Of a DNA stretch of 64,000 nucleotides, positions 35,518 to 44,142 are shown piece by piece (the stretch's first letter is position 1; every line of letters starts with the position of its first letter). The translations under genes and the position numbers were made by a program. The stretch spans positions 124,001 through 188,000 of the forward strand of contig NZ_NPMN01000001.1 in assembly GCF_002266425.1 (NCBI RefSeq). Reading direction: 5' to 3'. Below the pieces are notes generated by a model. It was not told the DNA's origin. It was given only the letters and a program-made list of their open reading frames with translations, and did not search any database. The DNA comes from Tissierella sp. P1. GTDB taxonomy: Bacteria > Bacillota > Clostridia > Tissierellales > Tissierellaceae.

Positions 35518-36579
35518 TTATTTTTTAATTTCTTCAATAGGAAAAGTCACTTCCCAATTACCTTGTGTAAACAGTCCACTGATAACAAAATCACCATATA
35601 AAGAATATTGCCCAATTTCAGATTGAGGAATATCAAATATATATTCATCATAATCTATTCTATTTTCACTGGTTATATTTTCTCTAAATCCGATATTGTA
35701 ATCACATTGAATATTATTTCCGTTTTTATCTTTTAGATAAATGAGACCATGATTATCTGTTGTTTCCTTATTTTTTGTTGCTGTTTGGACATGGAGCATA
35801 CCATCTACATATCCTATAGCTGTAATTTCTATGTAATCAACAGGAAAGTCAATGGAATTTATACTAGAAAGGACTTTTACCTTGTAATCATAATCCATAG
35901 TTTTAAAATCTGGCATATATTTTTCATAGTTGATACCACCACCGCCTGTTATTTTCACAAGTTGTGTATTGATATTATTATCTAAAAGAGATAAATCCAC
36001 ATCAATAGGAGTATTATCATAGTGATGTTTGCCACTTAAAAATTCTCTTACTGAAAAAGTAAGCTTTTTACCTGTTATTTTTTTGTTGTCAAATTCCGAA
36101 ATTGTAATTAAAAACGTAGCTGTTTTTGTTTTAGCATCATACCCAACAAGAGTGCAGCCAGCTGCACTGGAAAATGGGCGATTAATAGAATAACTGTCAA
36201 ATAAATCTGTTGTTTCATCAATACGTTCTCCTATAAGATCTTGCATGGTAATGTAAATTTCAGCAGCATTATCATGAATATATGCAGCTTCTACCTGCAT
36301 TTTTATTCCATTATCCTCGCAGGATTTTTGGATAGGTTTAAAAAATTGGGCAGTACTTGGTGAAATTTGATATATAATTTCATAAATGGCTGGTACTGTA
36401 GCTGATAATACTGGAATTGTTGTAAATATACAAATCATCAACAAAGCAGTTATGGCAATTGGTTTGTGAAATATATATTTCATTTTATTGTTATTTCCTT
36501 CATAGATAACATTATTTATAAGCTGAGATGACGGTTTTATTTGTTCATTCATATGATGATACTTTTCTTTAAACATCAT
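35518..36579 (-). CDS. DUF4179 domain membrane protein, probable anti-sigma factor
   Basis: 353 residues; GGAGG lies before two adjacent ATGs (36579 and 36576). About 35 cytoplasmic residues precede one membrane helix (about 38-60), then a large extracytoplasmic domain of the DUF4179 type. It overlaps the sigma factor gene by 11 bp. The arrangement is that of ECF sigma factors with membrane-bound regulators, so it likely holds the sigma factor until a surface signal arrives. Confidence 0.82.
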   Translation of the reverse strand: MMFKEKYHHMNEQIKPSSQLINNVIYEGNNNKMKYIFHKPIAITALLMICIFTTIPVLSATVPAIYEIIYQISPSTAQFFKPIQKSCEDNGIKMQVEAAYIHDNAAEIYITMQDLIGERIDETTDLFDSYSINRPFSSAAGCTLVGYDAKTKTATFLITISEFDNKKITGKKLTFSVREFLSGKHHYDNTPIDVDLSLLDNNINTQLVKITGGGGINYEKYMPDFKTMDYDYKVKVLSSINSIDFPVDYIEITAIGYVDGMLHVQTATKNKETTDNHGLIYLKDKNGNNIQCDYNIGFRENITSENRIDYDEYIFDIPQSEIGQYSLYGDFVISGLFTQGNWEVTFPIEEIKK

Positions 36580-37057
36580 AGTCCTCCTTTAATATTTCTT
36601 TTAGCTTACGTCTCCCACGAGTTAATTGAGTTCTAACTGTAGATGGTTTTTGCTTTAATATATGACTGATTTCTTCTATACTTAAATCCTCGTAATAAAA
36701 TAAGTGAATAACGGTTCTATACTTAATAGGTAATTTTTTAAGTTCATAATGTAAATTATTATCCTCTTCAGTTTCAAAAGCAATTTCATCATCTAAAGGT
36801 TGAGTTTTCTTTGCCCAAGACGATGTCCACAGTTTTTTTGCACAATTAATAGTAACCCTTATAAGCCATGCTTTTCGATGTTCTTCTGTTTCAAAATTTG
36901 GTTTATTCTTTATATATCGTAAAAATACTTCTTGGAAGATATCATCGGCATCGCTTTTATTTCGGGTCTGTGAAAATGCTAACCTATAAACCATATTTGA
37001 ATAGGTATTTACAATATTATCTATGCTTTCATCTATGCATAGTGGTTTTATCGACAC
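36569..37057 (-). CDS. ECF-type RNA polymerase sigma factor
   Basis: 162 residues from a GTG with AAAGGAGG upstream. Region 2 (about 15-80) has DADDIFQEVFLRY and AWLIRVTINCAKKLW. Region 4 (about 105-155) has LPIKYRTVIHLFYYEDLSIE and STVRTQLTRGRRKLK. Cotranscribed with its DUF4179 partner. Confidence 0.92.
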   Translation of the reverse strand: MSIKPLCIDESIDNIVNTYSNMVYRLAFSQTRNKSDADDIFQEVFLRYIKNKPNFETEEHRKAWLIRVTINCAKKLWTSSWAKKTQPLDDEIAFETEEDNNLHYELKKLPIKYRTVIHLFYYEDLSIEEISHILKQKPSTVRTQLTRGRRKLKEILKEDYDV

Positions 37058-37441
37058 TTCTTAACCTCCTTTCACTATGAATACCCTGAAGCTGTACAAA
37101 AAGCTACAGTAAATGTAAAATTGCTATGGAAACTGATTAGTATTCATACAAAGGGAGGATTTTTTAAATATAACCGCTTCTAGTTGAAATACACTAAAAA
37201 GTTAAATAATAGATTTTAATTTTAGCATTATAAGTACAATATTTCATCCAACTTCAATGTTATATCCATATCTTTTAGAAATTCTAAGATGGATATTTAC
37301 TGAAAAGAGAAATATAGATATAAAATTTCTTGGGAAATAATAGATATTGTAGAACAAAATATAAAATAGGTAAAAGGATAAAGAGACAGCTTTCTTGTAT
37401 CAAGAAAAATTGATATAAGAAAGCTGTCTCTTTATAAGTTG
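37058..37441. other. 384-bp intergenic region
   Basis: Holds upstream sequences of the sigma factor gene and, at 37381-37433, the terminator of the DtxR-family gene. I see no gene or RNA in the rest. Confidence 0.5.
37381..37433 (-). terminator. Terminator of the DtxR-family gene
   Basis: Perfect 16-bp stem (AAGAGACAGCTTTCTT and its complement) with an internal region and T-rich end on the minus strand, 8 bp after the stop codon. Confidence 0.85.
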
Positions 37442-37816
37442 TTACATTTCTTTGAAGTGATCAAAATGTTTTTTCAGGCATTGATAACTCTCATCACTTA
37501 TATCGTGTTCAATTTTGCAGGCATCTGCAAGTGCTATTTCTTCGCTAACACCAATAGCCATTAGAAATTGTGCGAGGAATTTATGTCGATTATACATCTC
37601 TGTTGCGATTTCAAGACCAGTATCTAGCAGTGTAATATATCCATCAGAATCCATTTTGATATATCCATTTTCTCGAAGTCTTTTCATAGCAATGCTTACA
37701 CTAGGCTTAGTGTATCCCATTTCGTTTACTATATCAATAGAACGCACCTGTCCAATACGCTCCCTAAGCATTAAAATCATTTCTAAATAATTTTCTGCCG
37801 ATTCATGTATTTTCAT
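37442..37816 (-). CDS. DtxR/MntR-family metal-dependent regulator
   Basis: 124 residues, GGGGTGAT before the ATG. An N-terminal winged helix (MKIHESAENYLEMILML, SVSIAMKRLRENGYI) and a metal-binding/dimerisation helix region (LADACKIEHDISDESYQCL) with Cys, Glu and His ligands. It has no SH3 domain, as in MntR. It represses metal uptake genes when Fe or Mn is bound. Three copies of an 18-bp palindrome (37938, 39121, 44096) around the divergent uptake genes are probably its operators. Confidence 0.9.
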   Translation of the reverse strand: MKIHESAENYLEMILMLRERIGQVRSIDIVNEMGYTKPSVSIAMKRLRENGYIKMDSDGYITLLDTGLEIATEMYNRHKFLAQFLMAIGVSEEIALADACKIEHDISDESYQCLKKHFDHFKEM

Positions 37817-37896
37817 TTTATATCACCCCGGAAAATTGTTCTTTATATCTATGTTATTATATACTAGCTATTTTTTCAAGGACAGGGTTTCACTGA

Positions 37897-37925
37897 TTGA
37901 CAACCCTATCTCATAATGCTAAACT
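37897..37925 (+). promoter_or_regulatory. Promoter of the AraC regulator gene
   Basis: TTGACA (37897-37902), a 17-bp spacer and TAAACT (37920-37925). The metal-box palindrome starts 12 bp downstream, where a bound repressor would block transcription. Confidence 0.55.
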
Positions 37926-37937
37926 AATATTCAAATA

Positions 37938-37955
37938 AGTTAGTCTAAACTAACT
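37938..37955. promoter_or_regulatory. Metal-box palindrome, copy 1
   Basis: AGTTAGTCTAAACTAACT. It shares the pattern rGTTAG-nnTAnACTAACy with copies at 39121 and 44096 and resembles DtxR/IdeR boxes in general form. It lies between the divergent DtxR-family and AraC genes. Confidence 0.78.
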
Positions 37956-38053
37956 GTATAAAAGCTAAAGTTAGCAATGGGTAATGCGGTCTAAGAAAAT
38001 ATAGGAGATTATTTCTGATATATAAATCAATGATGTAAGGATGGTGAAAAGAT

Positions 38054-39043
38054 ATGAGTATTTTATCAAAAGACAAAGGTATATATGGTCCTGAAGTAGA
38101 GATGATTAAACGAGACAATGACTGTATGATATACAAAATGAAAAACCATGATGGTGAAGGTGTCATGACTAGCTATCAGGTGTTTCCAGGTATTGAATTA
38201 ATTTATAATGATTTTCATATGGGGGATTGTTTTCACAATAAACAGCCACATGCTGATATTATGGAAATTAATCATTGCCGTCTGGGACGATTTGAATGTG
38301 AATTCCTAAATGGAGACTATGTATATCTAGAGGAGGGTGATCTTGCCGTAAATATGTTAAGTAACAGGACTGCAAAATCATGCTTTCCCCTAGAACATTA
38401 TCATGGTGTATCAGTGGTGATCTGTCTTGGCGAGGCAGAAAGATCAATTTCTTGTGTATTGGAAGATATATCAATTAATTTATATTCTTTGCGTGATAAG
38501 CTATGCCATAAAGATAGATGTTTTATTATGCGTGCTAAGAATTCTATAGAACATATCTTCTTTGAACTATATACAGTGCCTGATGAAGTGAAGCGGGGAT
38601 ATTTTAAATTGAAAGTACTGGAGCTGTTATTGTTTCTTAGTGTTGTAGATATTGCAGAACAGAGAGAGGAAAGACAATATTTTCATAAAAGTCAAGTAGA
38701 CATTATAAAGGAAATCAAGGAATATATGACAGAGAACTTGGAGCAGCATAATACTCTTGAAGAATTATCTAACCGTTTCAAGATACCTATAACAGCGATG
38801 AAGCTTTGTTTTAAGGCAGTCTATGGAACCTCTGTTTATGCTTATATGCGTTCCTATAGAATGCAGGCTGCTGCCGTAATGCTTCGCCAAGGAAATGATA
38901 GTGTCGCTGCTATTGCTGGGAGAGTAGGGTATAATAACTCCAGTAAATTTGCATCTGCATTTAAAGATATTATGGGTATGTCACCTTTGGAATATAGAAA
39001 AACAAATCGTCCAAACGGATTATTATCTGACGGTTTGGAGTAG
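38054..39043 (+). CDS. AraC-family regulator (YbtA-like)
   Basis: 329 residues, AAGGATGGTG upstream. A C-terminal double HTH (about 225-322) with IAGRVGYNNSSKFASAFKDI and SPLEYRK; an N-terminal sensory domain of about 200 residues. AraC proteins of this length beside siderophore or metallophore transporters (YbtA, PchR, AlcR types) activate uptake when the loaded chelator is present. It sits divergent from the DtxR-family gene and just before the ABC genes. Confidence 0.88.
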   Translation: MSILSKDKGIYGPEVEMIKRDNDCMIYKMKNHDGEGVMTSYQVFPGIELIYNDFHMGDCFHNKQPHADIMEINHCRLGRFECEFLNGDYVYLEEGDLAVNMLSNRTAKSCFPLEHYHGVSVVICLGEAERSISCVLEDISINLYSLRDKLCHKDRCFIMRAKNSIEHIFFELYTVPDEVKRGYFKLKVLELLLFLSVVDIAEQREERQYFHKSQVDIIKEIKEYMTENLEQHNTLEELSNRFKIPITAMKLCFKAVYGTSVYAYMRSYRMQAAAVMLRQGNDSVAAIAGRVGYNNSSKFASAFKDIMGMSPLEYRKTNRPNGLLSDGLE

Positions 39044-39080
39044 AAACTATCCTTAGAAAAAGTTATAATTTTCTCTGATG

Positions 39081-39117
39081 ATACTAAAAATATGCTTTTC
39101 AGCATATTTTTTAGTAT
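39081..39117 (+). terminator. Terminator-like hairpin after the AraC gene
   Basis: ATACTAAAAATATGC / GCATATTTTTTAGTAT with a 6-nt loop. It stands just before the second metal box, which isolates the AraC gene from the transporter operon. Confidence 0.65.
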
Positions 39118-39120
39118 AAA

Positions 39121-39138
39121 GGTTAGTATAGACTAACC
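39121..39138. promoter_or_regulatory. Metal-box palindrome, copy 2
   Basis: GGTTAGTATAGACTAACC, 28 bp before the first permease gene. Confidence 0.8.
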
Positions 39139-39166
39139 AAAGGTAATTATATTAGGAGGATGATTC

Positions 39167-40122
39167 ATGAAGAAGGATAGTATACAACATATTTTGGAAA
39201 AAACAGTGGAAATCATTTTAACACTTTTCATAGTCACAATTCTTTCATTTTTATTAATGCGTCTTTCTCCTGTTGATCCTGCTACTGCCTATGTAAAAAG
39301 AAATACACCTATTGTAACTGAAGAGCAAATTCAAGAGGCGAGAATAGAACTTGGTCTTAATAAGCCTTTGATTTTACAATATTTTATGTGGACAAAAAAT
39401 GCCTTGCACTTAGATTTTGGTATTTCTCTAAAAAATGGACAGCCAGTAGTAAAAGAAATACAAAAAGTATTGCCTGTTACATTAACGGTTGTACTGCTAT
39501 CGGCTTGTATAATGACTATTGGGATATTGATACTTGGCCCTATATATTATTTTCTTAGAAATAGTATTGCCAATTATTTTTTAACCTTTTTCTGTATTGC
39601 TGGCATCTCTATTCCCCCATTTTATCTTGCAAGTGTATATATAGATATTTTTGCAGTTAGGTTGGTATTATGTCTGTTGTTGGAAATGTGGGGCTTATGA
39701 GGTATCTTCCTGCATCTTTATGTCTTTCCATAGTTGGAATCGCGCTCTATTCTCAGCTTTTAGGTAAGAGTATTGAGTGGGAGATGAATGAAGATTATGC
39801 TTTTTATGCTAGATGCAGAGGATTAAAGGAAAGTCGGATTCTAATTTTTCATGCATTACCTCATGCAGTTGGGGATTTACTCCCAAGTTTTTTGCAAATG
39901 TTAGGGCTTTTTATGGCAGGAGCTGCTGTTGTAGAAAGTGTATTTTCTCTACCTGGTCTTGGACATCTGATTATAGATAGTGTAATTCATAGGGATTCAC
40001 CGATGATTCATGCTGGAGTATTGGTTTTAGCATTAAGCATTGTATTATTTAATATCATAGCTGATGTTTTACAAGGCTGTCTCCGAAAACATAGAAAAGC
40101 GATGGAGGTAGATGCAGCATGA
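39167..40122 (+). pseudogene. Nickel/peptide-type ABC permease (NikB/DppB-like), frameshifted
   Basis: ATG at 39167 with AGGAGGATG. The first frame covers the N-terminal helix and LSPVDPATAYVKRN, the sequence typical of OppB/NikB permeases, then breaks near 39663. Adding one G (TTGGGTATT for TTGGTATT) continues the protein as RLGIMSVVGNVGLMRYLPASL up to the stop at 40122, about 318 residues, the family length. The second part carries the EAA loop (ARCRGLKESRILIFHALPHA). It pairs with the permease encoded next. Confidence 0.85.
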
Positions 40123-40919
40123 AGAAGATGAAAGAAACTATTTTAGTTGCAGTCCCAATACTAATTATACTTTTTTGTGCCTTTGGTTATTTGTTTGCCC
40201 CTAATGATCCTAACCATGTGAATTTAACTGTTAAGCTTGAAAGACCTTGTGAAGAGTATCCTCTAGGAACTGATCATATGGGAAGGTGTATTCTTTCTAG
40301 AATTCTTTATGGTGGAAGAACAACTGTTGGTATTGTATTAATTGGCTCTGCCATTGTTATTGTTGCAGGTACTTTTTTAGGACTGGTACTTGGGCAAAAA
40401 GGTAATAAGCAAAATGTGGTAGTGGAGAGCATATTGAATGCAGTCACTGCTATTCCTCCAATTGCATATTTGATGATCTTCATCGGGGCATGGGGAAATG
40501 GAGTTCTAACGATGCTCATAGCCTTAACTGTGTCTTTAATTATGCGCTTGATTAAGCTAGTAAAAACTAAGACTGAAATTGAAATTGAAAAAGCTTATAT
40601 TATGTGTGCAATTGCTTCTGGTGCCTCTCAAGGGCGGATTTTATTTGTTCATATTGTTCCAAATCTTATAAAAGATGTAATACATTATATATGCCTTTCT
40701 TGTACAGATATGATTATGGCAATAGTAGGATTTTCATTTATAGGCATTGGACTTGGAGATAATGTAATTGATTGGGGGATAATGGTTTCTGAATCCAGAG
40801 GAGTTATTATTATGCGACCAGACATAATATTATATCCAATTGCATTTATTTTTTTATGTGCTCTTTCTTTCAATCTAATGGCAGGAGCAGTTGAAAAAGG
40901 AGGAGAGATCCATGCTTGA
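40119..40919 (+). CDS. Nickel/peptide-type ABC permease (NikC/DppC-like)
   Basis: 266 residues, ATGA overlap with the previous gene. It has the family's YPLGTDHMGRCILSRILYGGRTTVGIV region in short form (LGTDxxGRCxxSR), about five helices and an EAA loop around CAIASGASQGRILFVHIVPN. Intact. Confidence 0.92.
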   Translation: MKKMKETILVAVPILIILFCAFGYLFAPNDPNHVNLTVKLERPCEEYPLGTDHMGRCILSRILYGGRTTVGIVLIGSAIVIVAGTFLGLVLGQKGNKQNVVVESILNAVTAIPPIAYLMIFIGAWGNGVLTMLIALTVSLIMRLIKLVKTKTEIEIEKAYIMCAIASGASQGRILFVHIVPNLIKDVIHYICLSCTDMIMAIVGFSFIGIGLGDNVIDWGIMVSESRGVIIMRPDIILYPIAFIFLCALSFNLMAGAVEKGGEIHA

Positions 40920-41702
40920 GATAAAAAATCTATCAGTTGAATCGAAAAAACATATAAATTTATTAAATGATATATCTTTTTCTTTGCAATACGGTGAGTC
41001 TATTGGCCTTACAGGGCAAAGCGGTGCTGGTAAGACCACATTAATTAAGGCTGTGATGGGGATATTGGGGAAAACCTGCCGAGTGAAAGAGGGAGATATA
41101 CTATTAGATGGATTGGGACTAACTGCATTATCTTCTAGTCGGAGACGTGATTTATGTGGTGCAACATTAGGATATATTCCTCAAAATCCCATGACTGCAT
41201 TTGATAGGAGGATAAAGATTGGAAAGCAAATCATAGAACTTTTCGGATGCGTTTAAGATTATCAAAGGAGGAAGCATATCATTTAGCCCTAGAAAAGCTT
41301 CAAATGGTGAATCTTGATGATACGAGCCGTGTTATGGAGAGTTATCCTCTGCAGCTTTCTGGTGGAATGTTGCAGAGAGTATCTATGGCAATATTGCTAG
41401 GATTAAAGCCTAAATATATTTTAGCGGATGAACCAACCTCTACTCTTGACGAAGATAATAGAGATATGATTTTAGATCTATTGATGAATCAGATGAATGA
41501 TTCAGGAATATTGATGATCTCCCATGATGTATTTGCCCTAGAGTCATTGTGTGAGATGATCCTAGTGATGGAAAGAGGCAGAATCATTGAAGGAGGTCCT
41601 ATGGAGAAACTCCTGCTGTCACCTAAGCAAGAATGGACAAAGAAATTTTCCGCTGCCAATATAAAGCTAGATAGGAGGAAATGGGAATGGATGGAATACT
41701 AA
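40912..41702 (+). pseudogene. ABC ATP-binding protein (NikD/DppD-like), frameshifted
   Basis: ATG at 40912 with GGAGGAGAG. Walker A GQSGAGKTT and the Q-loop region GYIPQNPMTAFD lie in the first frame, which ends at 41256. The second frame begins around 41240 and carries LSGGMLQRVSMAI, Walker B YILADEPTSTLD and the H-loop ISHDV. One missing base near 41240 (CTTTTTCGG for CTTTTCGG) rejoins them as ...IIELFRMRLRLSKEE..., about 264 residues. All ATPase motifs are then present. Confidence 0.85.
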
Positions 41703-42409
41703 TCCAAGACTTATATAAATCATATAAGAATGAAAAAGAGTCTAGTTTTGCTGCCTTAAGTGATCTTAATATACATATAAAGAAAAGTGAGTATGTTGCA
41801 CTTATAGGGGAAAGCGGTTCAGGCAAGAGTACCCTTGCTCGTCTGTTGATTGGTTTAGAAAAGCCTACTTCAGGTCGTATATTAATAGATGGTGAAGAAA
41901 CTATTAATTGGAGCTATAAAGTATGGAGAGAAAACAGAAGAAAGATTCAGGCTGTATTTCAAGATACATCAGGTACCCTCAACCCTATGTTGTCAGTTTA
42001 TCGAAATATAGAAGAAGCATTGGTTAATTTGACCAATTTAAGCAGTAAAGAGCGTAAAAATCGTATATATACTTTAATGGAGCTGATTAGTATGGACCGA
42101 AGGTTACTTAAAGTTCCAACAAGGCAATTATCAGGAGGGGAGCAAAGAAGATTATCTTTATTACGAGCTTTGTCTATTCAGCCTGATTATCTAATTCTTG
42201 ACGAGGTTATAAGTGGTCTAGATTTGATTTCTGCTGATGAGGTCATGACTGTGCTGGAAAAATATCACCAAGAATTTAACTGTGCTTGTCTATTTGTCAC
42301 TCATGATATGAATAGTGCTTATAGGGTTTCAGATAGAATTCTAGAGATTAAAGATGGAAAAATAATTCGTGAAGGGATAAAACATATTGAAGGGAGAATT
42401 AAAATATGA
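41687..42409 (+). CDS. ABC ATP-binding protein (NikE/DppF-like)
   Basis: 240 residues. The ATG at 41687 is preferred over that at 41681 because AGGAGG lies 8 bp before it. Walker A GESGSGKST, signature LSGGEQRRLSLLRAL, Walker B YLILDEVISGLD, where a Val replaces the usual Pro after Glu, and H-loop FVTHD. Second ATPase of the importer. Confidence 0.92.
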   Translation: MDGILIQDLYKSYKNEKESSFAALSDLNIHIKKSEYVALIGESGSGKSTLARLLIGLEKPTSGRILIDGEETINWSYKVWRENRRKIQAVFQDTSGTLNPMLSVYRNIEEALVNLTNLSSKERKNRIYTLMELISMDRRLLKVPTRQLSGGEQRRLSLLRALSIQPDYLILDEVISGLDLISADEVMTVLEKYHQEFNCACLFVTHDMNSAYRVSDRILEIKDGKIIREGIKHIEGRIKI

Positions 42410-44022
42410 AGAGAAATAGATGGTTTAGATTATTGTCTATAGGAATATGTATAATTATTATGTGTGGAGTTTTAGCTGGCTGTACTTCTCAGCCAAATGT
42501 AAAAACTGTAAAAGAAGAGCAAGAGATACAGAAAAAGACACTAATTTTTGCTACCAGTGCGGAGTTGACAACTTTATATCCATTAAATATGGACCCACAG
42601 AATGATTGTGCTACTAAGTTAGTGTACGAAGGACTGGTGACCTATGATAAAGGTGAAATAAAATCACTTCTTGCAGAAAGCTGGGAATTCAATGAAGATG
42701 GTACTGAACTTACTCTTCATCTGAAACAAGGAGTGAAATTCCATGACGGTGTAGATTTCAATGCTGAAGCAGTGAAAAAGAACTTAGAATATTTCCACTT
42801 AAATCCAAATCATCGTGCATTGAAGGCCGTTGCTAATTTAAAAAATGCAGAGGTTATAGATAACTATACTTTAACATTACATTATGATAATCCGTATTTT
42901 GCATACTTAAATGACCTTTGTTACCCAGAAGTTCTAGTCATGGTTTCTCCTAATGTCATTGAAGAAGGTAATTTTCAGAATATGAAAGAAGTTGTGGGTA
43001 CAGGCCCCTATATATATAAGGAAAACAAAAGTGGTGAATATACTTGTTTCACAAGAAATGAAGATTATTGGGGAGAACAACCATATTATGATGAAGTCAT
43101 GGCTAAATATATACATGAATCAGCTTCTAGACTTCAAGCACTACAAAATGGAGAAATTGATATGTTATATGGAAATGTATTAATTTCTTATGATGAATAT
43201 CAGCAGGCAATTTCTATGAACCATATTAAGGGTAAAATATCAAATGTGAATTCTGAAACGAGAAATCTTGCCGTAAATGCAGGAAGTAAAAATCTTGCAG
43301 ATATAAATGTTCGTGAGGCTATAGCTTATGCCATAGATAAGGAAACCATTTCAAAAGGATTGACTTATGGCTATGAAGAGGTAGCAGATAAACTATTTGA
43401 TTCAGGTATACCTTATACTGATGTAGAACTTAATATAATAAGAAAATATGATAAAACTAAAGCTGAGGGACTTTTAGACAAGGCTGGTTGGAAACTTAAT
43501 ACTGCAACAGGTATACGTGAAAAGGATGGAATTCCATTAAAGCTTGTCTTTACCTATGATTCTGGTGAGGTGTTGAATAAATCCATTGCTACATTAATCA
43601 AAAGTCAGCTTGCAGAGGTTGGGATTCAGCTGGAAACTATAGGACAAGATATGTATACTTGGTGGAAAGAAGGAGTTTCGGGTAATTACGATTTGACTAT
43701 CTGGTGTACAGAACAGCCGTATTCCGCACCTCATAATTTCTTTACCCCAATGTTGGATTCCTCACCTCATGTACCTGCAATAGCATCTCTTTCTGATGGT
43801 GAGAAATTTATAGCGGGCATAAGGGAATTTTCTACTGCAGATGATAAAAATAGAGTTGGTGAAATTTTTGATTACCTTATTAAATATAGCAATGATGAAG
43901 TGCTAAATATTCCTCTTACTTATGTTAAGGATATGATTGTTTTCAATACTGATAGAATTGAAGATTATAATTTCACAGGTACTCCAAAGTTCTTTGATAT
44001 TAGACAAGTGAAAGCAAAATAA
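42406..44022 (+). CDS. ABC transporter substrate-binding lipoprotein (family 5, NikA/CntA-like)
   Basis: 538 residues. The lipobox LAGC gives Cys at about residue 26. The SBP_bac_5 fold is seen from LTTLYPLNMDPQND, the LAESWEFNEDGTELTLHLKQGVKFHDG block and GTGPYIYKE. This class binds peptides, heme, nickel or metal-opine complexes. With a metal-box promoter and YbtPQ-like partners, a metal chelate is the most likely ligand. Confidence 0.9.
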   Translation: MKRNRWFRLLSIGICIIIMCGVLAGCTSQPNVKTVKEEQEIQKKTLIFATSAELTTLYPLNMDPQNDCATKLVYEGLVTYDKGEIKSLLAESWEFNEDGTELTLHLKQGVKFHDGVDFNAEAVKKNLEYFHLNPNHRALKAVANLKNAEVIDNYTLTLHYDNPYFAYLNDLCYPEVLVMVSPNVIEEGNFQNMKEVVGTGPYIYKENKSGEYTCFTRNEDYWGEQPYYDEVMAKYIHESASRLQALQNGEIDMLYGNVLISYDEYQQAISMNHIKGKISNVNSETRNLAVNAGSKNLADINVREAIAYAIDKETISKGLTYGYEEVADKLFDSGIPYTDVELNIIRKYDKTKAEGLLDKAGWKLNTATGIREKDGIPLKLVFTYDSGEVLNKSIATLIKSQLAEVGIQLETIGQDMYTWWKEGVSGNYDLTIWCTEQPYSAPHNFFTPMLDSSPHVPAIASLSDGEKFIAGIREFSTADDKNRVGEIFDYLIKYSNDEVLNIPLTYVKDMIVFNTDRIEDYNFTGTPKFFDIRQVKAK

Positions 44023-44095
44023 GTTTTCGTCTGATTGGAGCTAAATCAGCTTTACGGAGTAGAACAGAAAAATAATAATGATTATAATAGAGGAT

Positions 44096-44113
44096 GGTTA
44101 GCTTAGACTAACC
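44096..44113. promoter_or_regulatory. Metal-box palindrome, copy 3
   Basis: GGTTAGCTTAGACTAACC, 29 bp before the first YbtPQ-like gene and about 75 bp after the binding-protein stop, so this pair probably has its own regulated promoter. Confidence 0.8.
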
Positions 44114-44142
44114 AATTTCTATTTGAGAAAGGAGTATTAGCT

